Shown here: in pieces, positions 23,804 to 37,137 of the stretch
Layout of the letters: each line of letters starts with the position of its first letter
Position numbering within the stretch: the stretch's first letter is position 1
Origin: Helopsaltes ochotensis
Taxonomy: Eukaryota > Chordata > Aves > Passeriformes > Locustellidae
DNA length: 64,000 nt
Assembly: GCA_013400155.1 (NCBI GenBank)
Contig: VXBM01000430.1
Location: forward strand, 479,762 to 543,761
Direction: 5' to 3'
Position numbers and translations under genes: made by a program
The notes under the pieces: model-generated
What the model saw: the letters and a program-made list of their open reading frames with translations, nothing else
Told to the model about the DNA's origin: nothing
Database searches by the model: none

Positions 23804-26355
23804 GCAATGTCTTTGGAGAGCTCTAAACAAACTTCTGTAATTTTTTGCTAGTTTATATTTTGCTGTTAAAATTGCAGAGAATAAAGTTTTAAATTTTTAG
23901 AATCATTTTTGAGTTGATTTTCTTTTCTATTCATCATATTTAAGAGGCTGAGTACTCTAGTTCAGGGCGTATGGAAATCTATGAGTGTAACCTCTGTAAA
24001 TTAGGAGGAAAAACTCATATTCCATATGTAGGGTTGTTTTGATTCGCTCTTTCTGAATTTAACTGAATTCTTTAAGTGACATAAGAAAATAGAGAAAGCC
24101 AAATGCAGAAAGCAGTATCATGCCTTTAAATGTACAGGGACATCTATAAGAGCAAAACATATAATACACAGACCTTCTTGAAAAGTGCAAAGATGGGGGG
24201 AAAGATGAATTATCTTATCCACTGCCTAGTAGCAGAGTCAAGCTGTTCTTTGGAATACTTTGTTGTGGCCCCAGGCACAAGCAGTGCCAGTATTCCCTCT
24301 CCACATTTACTCTGGGTAGCAGAGCTTTTTGGGAAACCACTCCAAGCAATGCTATGTAGGAAGTTGGAAATGCAGAGCAAGCAGACTCTTTGCTTGTGGG
24401 GAAAAGACAATCTGTCTGTGCTCAGAGGAGTAACATCTCACTTTAGCAAGATTTATTGCAGCTTCAAGCTGAAACCTGTTTCTTGATATATATAAAAAAA
24501 GAGGATGCGGTTGTCTTGATCAAAGCACTGTCCTAAAGATTAATTGATCTGTGCTGTATGTTCCGTTTTGTACAGACTTGAAGAAGACAGGTAGCAGTTC
24601 TCTGCTTCAAATTTCTCATCAATCAAAAGAGATGATACTTTCCTACGTTTTTAGCTTCCTATGAGCAAAAATAATTCCTCATAAGAGCTCTAGTATCAAG
24701 TGGGTCTATAGTTCTGGAGAGAAACTTACTAATATTCAGTACCTCTACATACTTTCATACTAATATCTCTTCTTGTGCTGTGACCTCTGCCAAGTGGTTG
24801 TCCCCTGATTTGTTTGGATTTAGAGTAATTTGCCTGGGTCACATAATTGGCTGTGAGTTTCTTTGCTTTTCGTCTCTGGATGAAAGTTTGGAAACATGGA
24901 AATGAAGTTTTCAGGTTGATTTTAGCTATACATCATTCACGTATGTAATTATATGAATGCTGGTGCCTTTTTGAAACTTCAGGTTATTTTTTAAAAAATC
25001 AGAAAAGTGTATATAGATCTAACTGAAAACAGATAAGTACTTAATAAACATTAGGAATATTTCTGTATTATACCATCATATGAGGTACTTAAAAATTCTC
25101 TATATTTGCCACATGGCAAGGCATGTCGACTTCTGTGTAGTACTAAATATTTGTAATGTTCCAATTTTCCATGCTAACCTTTTTGCAGAGAAGTGCCATA
25201 GCTGGAATATCTTTAGAAAAACCCAGGTGATCTACCAGCAGAGAAGAATTTCTTTAATGAATAAGCCCTTTAATTATGCGCTCGTTCTGCTATATGCTCA
25301 AGATTGTAAAATTGCTGGAGAGAAGAGTAAGTAATTGAATAGCAATTTAAGTGTGAATTTATTAAATCAATTAGATTTACAAAAGTAATTTGAGACACGG
25401 TGCTGCTACGTTGGGCAAACCAAGTATATAAAAATTTAAAATAGATGCTTGTAAGTGCAGCATAGTTTCTAATGGGAATTTGTCTTGGTTCTTATAGTAA
25501 AAATGATTGATTCTATGTGTCTTGTAAAGCTTATTCTGTAAGTTTTCTTATCCTAATAGCACCTCAGAGGTAGGCCATTTCATTTCAGATTGCTGGGGAA
25601 CCTCTAAGCATAATAAAAGATTTAATAAACTGATGAAAATTTATAACAGTGATGGAAATATTTCTGTGCTTTTATTTTCCTCTAAAACAAACATATCTTC
25701 TCTATTAACTAGTTTGTTAAAGCTATTAATTTTTCTGCACTCGGAACTTCCATGAACATTGTGTTAAACTTTTATGTGTAATGTACTATGTAATATTTTA
25801 TGTAGCACTTTAGAAAACTGAAGCAAAGTTAATTTGTGTGATTTGATGGGTGTGTGTACTGTAACTACCCAAACACAAGGACAGAAAATGGTTACAAAGG
25901 CTTTTGAGATTAATTGCTACATTAGCCTTCCTAAAGACCTGACTTCATACCATGGAGTTAGTGCAAGGTATTAGAGTGTGAGAGAAATTCCTGTGTATCA
26001 AAAACCGCAAAGAATCTAACATGAGCAGTGTAACTGCAACTCGCTTCTTACCTTTCCTGCCTTCCAAATAGTGGGAAAGGATATGTCTGTTCAAGCTTTC
26101 CTTAGTGTGACAAAATTAGATTTAATAGATGCAGAATTTATTGTCTCTAATGGAAGCAAGATCTCATTATAAAATTTCATGGTCCCTCCAGTTTAGTGAC
26201 CATCTTCTTCTTCTTCTGCCTCCCATAAAATATCCCTGATCCTTCAGATCATCACATTTCCTATCCTATGAGACTGTTTCCCTGCTTGCTATCCAGAGGT
26301 ACATGGTGCCATGAAATACAGCTTTATTCTGCTCCACTTTCAAATATCCTTTGAC

Positions 26356-26390
26356 TGATATTTAGATTTGATATTTAAATCTGATATTTA
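26356..26390. repeat. Three TGATATTTA words with 13-bp period
   Basis: TGATATTTA occurs at 26356, 26369 and 26382, exactly 13 bases apart, with diverged linkers. It is a small decayed tandem repeat. Confidence 0.7.
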
Positions 26391-27342
26391 GAACTACTGT
26401 CACTGTTTTTTATGTACCTTTCTCTTCTCCTTATTTCACCTCCACCAAATTACTTGTGTATTCAAGATCTTCTCCTTCTCCTCTTATCAATCAATATTTT
26501 AGTTTCCAAATTCTGTATGTTAATTTTTCACTACTCTCGTCAGTCCTCTGCATTCAGGAAATTTTCAGTCTGAACAGGAAAATTTCATGCTTGATGAACA
26601 TTTATTATTATAAGATTTCTTTTTCTGATTAGTCCACTGTGTACAAAGCCAATGTTGAGGCTACATGTTAGTAACATCAAAAGGGGGTATGAGAGTGAAT
26701 TGAAAAATAGTATTTGCTAAAGAGTGTATACATATTACTGTGACATTCAGTGAAATATCATAAAGATCAAAGCAGTAAATAAAACCATTCAGATTAAATA
26801 TAGACCATTTATTTAACTCAAAGTGAGACTTGAAAAACATTTAGTTTAAATGTGCAAAACTGAGTAGTTTAAATATTATTATCAATAGTTAATTTTGTCC
26901 ACAGGGGATGGTCTCAGGATACTAATATAGGAAAATCCATTTATTATCTGTTTTTAAGGCAATAAAAGGGAAGTGCTTATAGACTATCACTATATTAGCT
27001 TGGGTACTTTCTGTATGGCCTCTCTGGGTATTAGGCAATCATTTATGGAAGTAAAGTAATAAGCCCTATGTCTTAAAATATTGCAGCTCAATGAACATGG
27101 AAATATCCTAAAAGTCAGATCCCTATTTTGTAAGATATGAAGTGTTAGAGAAGCTAATGGGAAAAAGTAAGCTTGAACTGCTTGGCTTTATTAAATTTCT
27201 GTGTGTATTGAATTTATTACCACAAGCAACAGTGAAATGTAAAGGATGGAAAATTTATTATTAAAAACTTCTTAATGTCTAATTGATTGCTGGAACAGCC
27301 ACTAGGAAAGCTGATTGGGCTCTTTCTCTTGAACAGATAACA

Positions 27343-27612
27343 GAATCTCAGAATGGGTAATGTTGGAAGGGAGCATAGTTGAGTCATCTGGTCAAACCTT
27401 CCTTCCCAGCCAGGGTCATCCTAGAGCACATGGTACAGAACTGGATCCAGATGTGCCTTGAATATCTCCAGTGAGGGAGATTCCACAACTTCTCTGGGTA
27501 ATCTGTTTCAGTGCTTGACCAAAAGCTAAGTTCTTCCTCGTGTTCAGGTGGAACTTCCTGTTCATCAGATTTTTATGTTCAGCTGTCAGTGGTTGGCTGG
27601 GTAATACTTGGG
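27343..27612 (-). mobile_element. CR1 LINE 3' fragment, antisense
   Basis: Reading on + gives the reversed CR1 3' end: AACAGAATCTCAGAATGGGT, GTTGGAAGGG, CATCTGGTCAAACC, AGGGTCATCCTAGAGCA, TTGAATATCTCCAGTGAGG, GATTCCACAACTTCTCTGGG and TTCTTCCTCGTGTTCAGGTG. The element therefore lies on the minus strand with its 3' tail at the left. Its wording differs from copies 1 and 2, so it belongs to another CR1 subfamily. The right boundary is approximate because similarity fades after about 27560. Confidence 0.88.
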
Positions 27613-30527
27613 AAACATTAGCAGCAGTGGCACCTAGGAAATTCAGCAATACCTGACTCTTTGCCGGCTTGGGATATCAACAGGCAGAGGTATGTCTCCA
27701 ATATCCGCAATCCCTACTTTCTGCTATCACATTACCCGTGAGAGTAAAATGAGTTATATTCCAAATCCCACAGGACGTCCTGGGCCTGACCTCGCTATCT
27801 TAAGCTAGCAGTGAGCTGCCCCATCTTGCACTACCACCACTCCATGCACCACCTACCCCAGCCCCTGCCCCTCACAAATTATTTGATAGAGCCCTTGCCC
27901 AGCAAACTTAGCAAGGTGTTATGTAGCAAAGCACAAGCCCTTCAGATCAGCCACAGAGCACTGATGGCTTAAGAAGACACTGCTGCAGATTGTTTCCCTA
28001 AGGAGCCTTGTTTAAGGATTCAGAAATATATGCTCTACCGTGACGAAGACAAGTAGCATGTTAGTCACCTTAGGGCCATTTTGTTGACCCTATTAAAGAA
28101 TTCACCAGGCAGGTGTAAAGTAAGCAATGTCTTTCAGAAAAAATTCTGGAAACCAGCTAGTGATATTGGTTATCAGGAAAAACTGAAAAAGTTTTACATT
28201 CTTGCCAGCTCTTAGAGTAGGGAGAAGGCCTTAAAATTTTGTTCTGTTTCTGAAGGGTCAATGATTTTCTTTTTTCACTTTTTTTTTTCATCTTCAGTCT
28301 CAATGCACCAAAATCTGGCAGCATTGCAACTCAAGGAGACAGTAAATTTGATGGAGAATATAGCCATTTCTTTTTCATCTGCATATAAAATTGTCACAGA
28401 TGAAAGAAATGTTTTCTTCTTGTGCAATCTGACAGAATATGTGACCAATATTTTACTAACTAATGCATTTTAGGTGAAAGCCGCTACTTTAGGCAGAAAA
28501 AGTATGAATTCTAAGGCTAGGAGGTACTGGACTTGAACTGACATTCTTGTGAGGGCAGAGTGTATCCTCTATACGCCAGATATTTAACTTTAAAATAAAG
28601 GCTTTTAAATTAACATCACACTGATGACATGCTTGAAGCCAGGCAAGGTATGGTATGATAGCATTGATGCAATAAAAATCCTGTCACTCTTGATGATGGT
28701 CTAGTAGGGAATTCCAGAAATAAAGTTGAGATATGGCACATTTCTCGTGGGAATGACAATTAAGAAGACAATTCCTTTCAATTGACCTCAATGATCATGG
28801 CTAAAATCTTGCTGAGAGCAGTGCTGGGACACAGCAGATGTGATAAACATCACAGGGATCCTGAGAAAAATGTGTGAAAATCACACTAATGCACTACGAA
28901 AATATGACAGCAGGACCATTTCAATAAGTGGAAATCATCTTTTTCCTTTTACCAGACTTCTTGGGGTCTTCCAAATAGTTATAGAACATGGCAAAAGGAA
29001 AGGTGTTACACTCATGGTAAGATGTCACTTAAAGAAAATGTCTTAATGAATTTCTGACCATTGAAAAGGTCAGACAGACTGAGAGAGACAGTTGGATCTC
29101 AGCTGTAATTAGGATGGTCGATGCTATGTAGGATTAGGAAGTGTGCCCATGTTCTTCAGTGAAGCTCTGTTAGCTCAATATCCCAGTGCCCTTATCCATA
29201 GTACGAGTGGCCTGAGAGCAATTAGCACTTTTGCATCAATACATTAAGCTATAAACTAGAATAAATGTTGAAATTCTCACCAACTTCATTAGCAATTGTA
29301 TTTTGGAGTCAAACATCTGTCTTCAAATTCTGTCATGGGGTAGAACACAGAAGACAGGAAGGTCAGGAGTAGTAGAAACCTTTTCAAATATTACATCTAA
29401 ATACACCAGGACTGAGCTATTGATCCTGATTTTTGACAGGCTTTAATGATTGATTTCAATTTCAGCAGAATGTATGTGTGTACAGATTTGCATTTACAAA
29501 GAATTGCACAGTTCAAAATGAAATTACGAAATTCTGGTGCGTGAATACTGTAATACAAGCCCTGCTGATTTACTCCCACATAACTTCTGCTCTTGCTCAT
29601 TGTGTGGACACACAGAGATACACACAAACAAATCTTTGCATTCATGCATTCCCAGAGTTCTTGGTGACCCTAAGCTGTGCTGTGAAGAGTTTTCATAGAG
29701 ATAAATGCAAATAGCAGTAATTTTTTTTTCTGCTGTCCTGTTGGTTTTGTTGTTGTTTTCATTTTTTTTTTTCAAGCAAATGTTTGTTTCCCCTAAGGTT
29801 TTGGATTTTTTTACTTGTTGACACTGAACATTTAATGACTTGTCTATAGTCAGATTCCTTTTGTGCTGGCTCCTCTGGTAGGTAAAAAGGATAAAATTCT
29901 TAGTATTTTGCAGTGTTTCATCACTTTATGTAAAAAGACAGCTTGCTTTGACAGAAAGTTTTTCAAATGTTAGGAGATAACAGATCTAAGGCTATCATGA
30001 TGGCTCATTATCACAGTCTAGATTGATGTAATTGAATCCCACACTTGTGAACCAAAAGAATGCAGTAGGAGTGTTTCTCCAGTTACTTGGTGTGCCTGGA
30101 CCATGCAGTATACTTGGCATTGCATGAAATGTTCGCAAAACTTGTGGCATTGAACAGATCAAAAGGTGTTCTTGCTGTAATTTCTAGACTGAAAGTTAGA
30201 CACAGGCTGAGAAATAATTTCTATTTCCTCCTTCAGCTATGACTTTTAAGATTAGTTTTCCATGTGTTTGTAGGACTAAAACAATCTAGTGTGGATAAAT
30301 GGTGTCACTGCATGCCAACATTAAACTTTGCCCATTTCATCTCTCAATACTTAACTTACAAAGGAGAGGTCACCATCAGAAAAACAATTTTTTATTTAGT
30401 CACCCCAAAAGTAAACTCTGTGTTCCAGATAATAAGGAAATTCTTCTTTGTCTCTAGGGCACATTTTTCTGCTTTTCTGAGAATCAGTAATCTTCCAGGA
30501 CTGATATTTTGGTGATTCCCAGTGACT

Positions 30528-30551
30528 TTTGAATGCCTCATGGCATTCAAA
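30528..30551. repeat. Hairpin with 10-bp perfect stem
   Basis: TTTGAATGCC (30528-30537), loop TCAT, GGCATTCAAA (30542-30551). The arms are exact reverse complements. Confidence 0.8.
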
Positions 30552-32465
30552 GCATCTATATAACATTAATTTCTGAGTCCTCAGGTAAATAAAGACAGCT
30601 ACCCTCATCTAGACAATATTCTTTCATCAATTGCTATGGAATGCAGAACTGATAAACAAAATTTTATAAACTGTTTTAGATATAGCATATGTTTATAGCA
30701 GCTGAAGAAATTTTCAGCAGGTTAAATATAGATATGTAAAGGAATTAAAACAATTTTTAAAATCATGTTTCAGCATTCAGAGTTCACAGTCTGAAACTTT
30801 GTATCATAGCTTTTTACAAGACACTGTTTTCTCTAAAGTGCTCTGGTTCTGTCAGAGAATCAGATGTAAGTACTTTCAAGTGTTTGGAGGAAATCTTGTC
30901 AACTTTGAGAGTCATAGATTCAGTAACCTATTTCAAGGTTCTCAGAGTATTCCTGGCCACTTCTCCTGACAATATTGTGTATATATATATATTTATCTGT
31001 GTGGGAAGGGAGGGAATTAAGCACTATTAATATTAAATTACAGAAGAATTCTAACTTATGTTTGCAGATAATTAATATTACTGATAGGGTTCTAATCTCT
31101 AAAAGAGGATTAATATTTTTACACTTTAAGTGAAAGGGAGTGGGTTGTGTAACCTTGGTGTTCTGGATGTGAGTTGGTAACAGCAATTAGCTGAAAAATA
31201 GACAGTATTTTAAAAAGTCATTTACTATGTAATAACTATTTACTATAACAGTAATATTTCTCAGTTGCTTTTAACTGAATAGAAACATTCATTTTGTCTT
31301 TCTTTCAGTATACAACTTTCCTGACTGCATGAATGCAGCTCAGTCTTCAAATGTAACTTTGGATCCAAATAATGAAGCTCATTTAACTTAATTTAGCAGA
31401 ATGGGCTATTTTAAGATACAGTTCATTTCATCCTAAAGTGGATGTCTCTCTGAAAATTTCTGTTATCTAACAAGTCACACATGCAGCATCAATATAGTGG
31501 ATGAGGTATGAGTGTTCAAAGTCTAGAAATTATTAGTTCACTGCACTTAGAAGCTCAAAACAAATTTTGTTCAATTCAGTCATGACAAATGTCATTCTGA
31601 TGTATTGTTGACCATTTGTGAACTATGGGAGCTGAAAATTACAGTAATAGATGGTGGAGATGGGAAATATGGACCATTTCTTTCATATAATCACTAATGT
31701 GGCTTTTTTCCAATGCTAAGAAAAATTAACACTATGGTAGTCAATAATAGTTGTTCAAGTGTGCAGCTGATGGTGCAGGTCTCTTCAAATTTTACTTTCC
31801 GTCTAGTTTCATTTTATTTATGTTCTGTGTTGTTTAGCACAACATTCACTTTTTCTATTTGGTCTTACCAGAGTGTAATGGTACTGAACGTTTTTAGTCT
31901 AATAGTACCAAAACTAATGTGATTAAAAACCCAGCATTTTTTCTTAATACTTTCACGTATTTATAGGCTACATTGTTTGGGGTTTTTTTATTTTAAGAAC
32001 TGATTCCATCATCTGCCTCTACAGACTAAAAACATTAAATAAACCGTACTATCATTTCTTCACGTACAACAAAGTTACTATTTCTGTTCTAGTGCCAACA
32101 ACTAACACAAAAGAGGGATGATATGGTCTCAATGCACATATATAATGTTAATGTTCAGGAGCAAACAGCAGATTGTGCACAGGATTGGTAGGACAGCACA
32201 AGATAATACTGATAGTCTCACAGAGGGATTTTGTAAAATATCCACATTTTTTTCCCAAACAGCCTCTGCCATTGCTTACATTACAAATACAAAAAACATA
32301 CTTGAAAATATAAATGCATTTTATTTGCACAAATAAAGCAGGAATATTTTTAATAATTCTTTACAAAGTCTCTATCTCTGAAAGTCTTACCCTAGACATA
32401 GCAAATGTGGACAGATACAGCTTAAAAAGAAAAACAGCCACCAATGTATCATTTTACAATATCTT

Positions 32466-32492
32466 TGTCCATACTGTCCATACTGTCCATAC
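32466..32492. repeat. (TGTCCATAC)3 minisatellite-like repeat
   Basis: Three perfect adjacent 9-base units. It continues into CAGTACTGG and AGTACTG, which form a further weak symmetry. The frame across it reads as repeated Val-His-Thr, which is a by-product. Confidence 0.85.
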
Positions 32493-33277
32493 AGTACTGG
32501 AAGTACTGTAATGCTTTTTTTCCCCGGCAGTAGTCACATTCCTTGGCATAATTCTTGGTAGGGTCTTGGAGTCCCAGTTGTGTTTGTTTTCTGTTCTTAG
32601 TTAAAAGTAGCTCTGAAATCTACAGTATGCTTAGGCCAAGCTAAAAATGGAAGATCAAGAAAAACTAAGAAAACCGATAAATGGAAAGAAAGTAACAGAA
32701 TGGCTTGAAACTGAAGCTAAAATACTGCTAAAATATTGGAAAGCTGAGGTACATCAAAGTAGGAGTTACTAGTAGTATACTATTTTATCAGAAGCACTTG
32801 ACTGGCAAAGTTTGGAAAATTTATGTATTTGTTGGAAATTAATCAAGGCTTATATCTGAGTTTAGACAAGGATCAGACTAATCCATTGCTGATACTTTTC
32901 TTTCTATATTTTTCCTCTACACACATATTTGCTTTCCTGCCTCTATGTGTGTATGTATATAATTTGAAATGTCTGTATTTGCATAAGTCATTGAGACCAT
33001 GACAGGCTAATCTGTAAAAGATGGCATAGTTTTAAGGTAAAATCTTGATGGTTTTTAAAATATATTTAAGCAAGTTTCAGCAGTTGTGTTAGTATAAATC
33101 AAAAGATTTTTCCTCAGGTCTCAGTATTATTTACTTTGAGGAGAACTGAATGAGTTATAAATTAAAAATGTTATCAAGAAGGGAATAAAACTACAGTTAG
33201 TTATCTAGAAAATGGTATTGGGCAGAAGCAAGGCACTTTTTAAAATTAACTTTAATTGCAAATAATTATTTAGCAGG

Positions 33278-33290
33278 TTTTTTTTTTTTT
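33278..33290. repeat. T13 run (A13 on the minus strand)
   Basis: Thirteen T on +. On the minus strand this is an A-run 29 bases downstream of AATAAA (33325-33320), which follows the stop of the 154-codon frame. It could be a relic poly(A) tail or a chance homopolymer. Confidence 0.8.
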
Positions 33291-33336
33291 AAATTTACAT
33301 ATAAGATCCTCATGAATACTTTATTTTATACTTCCC

Positions 33337-33801
33337 TCATGACATTATGTGAAAGAAATCAATCATTACCTTTAAATCTGTATGTGCAAGATATTTATTC
33401 TTCCTACTTCTCCATCTTTTCTCTTTCTGAAAATAATCTGGCTTAATAAATGCTCTTGCACCAGTCTCAGAGTAAAAGTTTCTTGTTATTGCTGTTGTTG
33501 TGAGTAAAGTTTCCTTAGTAAGACCATGAAAGTAGCTGCCTTTCCTTTTCTGCAAAATGGCTGGACTTTCATTATTGCACTTCATTTCAAGGATCACTCT
33601 TCCTCCAGAGGTGTATGGAAGTGTTTGCTCGCCTCTGAATTCATGGAGAGGTGAATCACAAGCTGTATTTTGAAAGCTATAATAGTCCTTTTTGTAATCA
33701 TAGTCATGATATACAGTGTAAAGAACGCCTCTCCCTACCATTAACCTTGAGTTTTTCTTTCTTATAAAGTGTGTAAGGATAAACATTTTCTTATCAAACA
33801 A
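33337..33801 (-). other. Unrecognised 154-codon open frame, possible retrocopy remnant
   Basis: This is the longest frame in the window not built on repeats, gaps or homopolymers. It starts after a stop at 33823-33825. The first codon at 33801 is TTG; the first ATG is at 33786, leaving 149 residues. The translation is mixed in composition, with a Tyr/Asp/Lys-rich part (HDYDYKKDYY, about residues 32-41), a Gly-containing middle and a basic C-terminal third (KEKRWRSRKNK). There is no signal peptide, no clear membrane segment and no domain I recognise. The stop TGA (33339-33337) is followed 11 bases later by AATAAA and then by an A13 run. A run of 155 codons is expected about 0.1 times in this window by my rough estimate, so chance is possible. 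No splice sites stand out. It may be non-coding. Confidence 0.25.
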
Positions 33802-34552
33802 TATGACCTTTGTAAAAAAATACTATGCATAAAAACTCAGGAGAGGTGAAGTAAAAATAAAGAAGTTCTTCCCTTGTCCTGAAGAATAAGTGTTATTTTT
33901 CCTTGAGCTTTTGTTAAGTTTTTCATTTCCTGTGATTGAATTTCTGACGGTCAAATCCACACAAAGACCAGACACAAGCAAAGAGATTTCAAAGAAAAGG
34001 TAGGAAATGGTAGGAATAATAGGAAAATATGGGATGGTGGGCACAGATAGGATTTTTAGGCTTGTTTTGAGTATTTTGGATTTGGGTGTTTTGTTCAGCT
34101 AAGTTTGGTTTTTGTGTTTTAAGATCAAATTCTCACTATATATGTTCCTGCGTAAAACCTTCAACTGTCTCACTTAAGCTGGAAGAACTAAACTTTGTCT
34201 CATATCTTGCTTTTCCACAATCTTCCTTAGCCTTGATGTGAAGCTCACCACTGCCTCAGGAGGTGACTTAACAGGCTGCTTGTAGTGCAGGTGCACAGAT
34301 GCAACTGTTCATGACTTTAGTTGTCACAGGTTCCAAGTTCTTTAAAACTCTGAGTAGCTGAACTACAGTCACTAAGGTTATTTTACCAGGGAAAATACTC
34401 CAACTGCAGAATGTATTAGGAACCCTGTCTTTATAATTTTTATCAATAGTGTCTGCACAACATTAATAAAGCACAGTAGTATTTTATGAATGAATACACA
34501 TTTATTTGGGATGCCTGCTCAAACATATTTTAGTGATAAATGTATCTGATCA

Positions 34553-34637
34553 GAAGTGTTTGGAGACCTTTGTACTAGACCTTCTCCAGAGGTACCTTCC
34601 AACCTCATCACTTCTATGACTTTTTGATTCTGAAATT
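34553..34637 (+). mobile_element. Short CR1 3' tail
   Basis: AGACCTTCTCCAGAGGTACC, then TTCCAACCTCATCACTTCTA, then TGACTTTTTGATTCTG, matches the CR1 3' terminus in sense orientation with degenerate ATTCTATG-like octamers. The 5' boundary is uncertain because similarity is clear only from about 34575. Confidence 0.75.
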
Positions 34638-36779
34638 AATTGGCACATTCCCTAGAAGTGTCAGGAAAGGGTTTATATAAGGAATAACAACAACCTAATT
34701 TAAATTCCTTTTCTAAAACATACATGTTGTGGAACTGCAAAGGGTTTTTTTTAATAAAAGTACCACTAATCTGGAACCTTTCTTTTAGCGTGACAATGCA
34801 AGCTTCAAGCCTATAAAATTGTTTACTTTTTGAATTCCCTGATGCTCAGTAAAAACCTTCTCTCTGATCTTTCTGGAGTAATAAGTAAAACACAGGAAAA
34901 ATACCTACAGCAGTGGAAGAATATGTTTTCCTATATTGCTTTAAAAAACCCTCTATAAAGGGGGAAAGACTTTGTATTTTTAAAGTATCACTTTCATTTA
35001 CATTCTTTTCCCTAACACAGCCACTTATCAGTGATTTAGCAAAAAGTATGAAGATCCTGTTTTCAATTTAAATCTGAGTAGTAGGAATAAAGAGATAAGA
35101 CTAATGCTAATGTAATTTTCTTTAGATAGAATTTAACCACAACATATTCACTCTTAATATATGTTGCACGAAATGGTACTTAATGTTACAGGCAGTATGT
35201 CTTTAACACACCACAAAAGTAGTTTGCTATTTTCTCTGTTTCATTGTCAGGAAATTATCTTGTATATTCAGATGAAATATGCAATATGATTATTTGTATT
35301 CTGAGACTCATAGGAAAATGAAAACTTCTTAGTTTTTCTGACTCTGCTGCTTTTCATTTTACTGTATGATACATATTAATTTTCACTGCTCCTCTTAGGA
35401 GTACATTTATATAGCCATACCCCAACCTAGCAGGTTCTGAAGGGATATTTGACATGCAGTTAATATTAAATCTGATTTATGTAGATTAATGCAACAATCT
35501 GATGTTCTGTCAGATTTTCTCATTATTTGTACACTGTTTAGGACATGAATCATTGAAGTGATCAAGGCAAGTAAGTGTGATTCCAAACAGTATTGGAAGA
35601 GAGATCATAGTAAAGTCTACAATTTAAAGGATAAAGAGGTTCATTTTTTCTTTAAATTTGTTATTCTCAAGTGAGATAAATTTTACAGTGCATGTTAAAA
35701 ATACATAACACTCAAGTTTTGTATGTGAAATTATGTTTATGTACAGCTGTAGATACTTCTGCAAATAATAATATTACCTTGTTTCCGATGAGATAATAGC
35801 TCATTATTATAGCATATTCCTGTACAACAGAGTGTGTTTTCTTTTTTCCTATGGCTGTAAATGTTCAAATCCTATCACATAGTTTTAGATGAAATTCTTT
35901 ATGATGAGTTAGGAAAATGAAATTTTTCTCATGAGAGACAATAAAAAGACACTCCTTTAAAGATTTACATCAAAAATTTTTTGCTGTATAAAAACACATA
36001 CAACTGGAGTATGCATGTTGAATGAGGTGTAAGCAATAACAGTTATTTATAAACAAAGAGAATATTTTCCCCCAAAAACAACATAATGTTGATTGTGATG
36101 TGGCTAGAAGCAAAGAGAATTTTGATGCATAATTTTTTTCTCTCAATAAATAAAATCGGAAACATGTATTTTTAAACTCTGTTCGGGTTAAACATTGTAG
36201 GATACTGCTCCATTAAATTCTTTTGTGAGCAGGAATTTTCATTTAGGCTCTACTCTATGAAGTGTCTTGTAGTCTATTTTCTGAATGAGTAAATAATTGG
36301 GGTAATTTATCCACATAGTCACTTTAGAACTGTGTTTAGTTTTCCAAAAATCCTTGTGTTACCAGGCTGTGTTTTTATTTTAACCAAAAAATCCCCAACC
36401 AAACACACAAAAAAAATTTAAGAATGAAAACGTCAAGAGTGATGTTAAGCCTAAGTCCTGCACGTTCTTACAGTAATCTGCATTTACAGATGCAGTGAGA
36501 TTTGTGCTTTACAGAAGTAGATGAACTGATTTAAAATTTTCAAATACTGGAAATATGCGTAATTATCATCTTTACTGTGTTTAATCCCAGTGAAAAATGA
36601 GGCTCTTTACACTTGAAAAGTGGTGGTTTGAATGGTAGGGAATTGAGAAGAAAGGAGTACTCTATGAACTAAGAAGCAACAGAACAGGAGCATTAAATCC
36701 ATGGATTGAAAAGGAGATTGGATAAAATCTTGCTCTGGGGATAGTAGATGGGCAAGTGGATAATGACTTCTACATACAT
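34638..36779. other. A+T-rich non-genic stretch
   Basis: No gene and no recognised repeat apart from short A and T runs. The part from about 36600 may already belong to the CR1 segment that follows, but I cannot show it. Confidence 0.5.
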
Positions 36780-37137
36780 TAGAAGTAGTCTCCCATTCAC
36801 AGATCCTGGTCCTTATGGGGACTTCAATCACCCCAAAATCTGCTGGGTAATTAATATTCAGTGCTTTTCTCTGAGCTCTAGAGTGGTTCACCCCGTTGAG
36901 CAGGAAATTGGGTAAAAATCCTAGGAGGCCTGCATGGGTGAACAAGGAGCTCCTGGCAACATACAAATGCGAAAAGGAATTCTACAGAGGGTGGAAGTAA
37001 GGACAGGTAATTTGGCAGGAATATAGAGACATTGCATCAGCATAAGGAGATACAGCTGGGAAACCCAAGACCCAAGTGGAATTTAATCAGGCCAGGGATC
37101 ACAAAAGCAGCAAGAAGGGCTTCTATAAGTAGCAGAT

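Larger units (their letters stand above)
17635..27342. other. Long unique-looking stretch without genes
   Basis: Nearly 10 kb with no recognised repeat family and no convincing coding frame. Simple features are a T19 run (19773-19791), a 22-bp tandem duplication (23762-23803) and a 13-bp-period triplet (26356-26390). Three portions keep more CpG than the surroundings or carry transcription-factor-like motifs (about 18100-18330, 20040-20300, 21940-22140). The longest frame is 24130-24486 on + (118 codons), in a slightly G+C-richer patch. Its product is not recognised, and a frame of this length is expected by chance in a window of this size. Confidence 0.5.
27613..34552. other. Mostly unique non-genic stretch
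   Basis: A G+C-richer patch of unknown origin occupies about 27650-28010. The rest is A+T-rich. Local features are T-rich words (29720-29774), a 10-bp inverted repeat (30528-30551), a short TA repeat (about 30976-30990), a 9-bp triplet repeat (32466-32492) and the minus-strand frame at 33337-33801 described separately. No recognised gene. Confidence 0.5.

Noticed and set aside
24130..24486. 118-codon frame as a gene
   Set aside because: No recognisable domain, and one or two frames of this length are expected by chance in the window. Kept only as a note in the stretch description.
28261..28473. Exon-like segment: T-rich tract ending in TTCAG at about 28298, donor-like AG/GTGAAAG at 28473
   Set aside because: The frame ends in a stop exactly at the supposed donor, the product is not recognised, and T-rich AG sites are common in this DNA.
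28498..28590. tRNA-like segment on the minus strand (a GTTCAAGTCC word resembling a B box)
   Set aside because: The bases around it do not form a T-stem, and no acceptor stem or anticodon arm could be found.
32466..32492. Possible repeat array of CRISPR type
   Set aside because: Nine-base units are directly adjacent without spacers, and the DNA is vertebrate.
36607..36966. 119-codon minus-strand frame
   Set aside because: Antisense to the CR1 endonuclease-side segment, at least over its right part. No recognised product.
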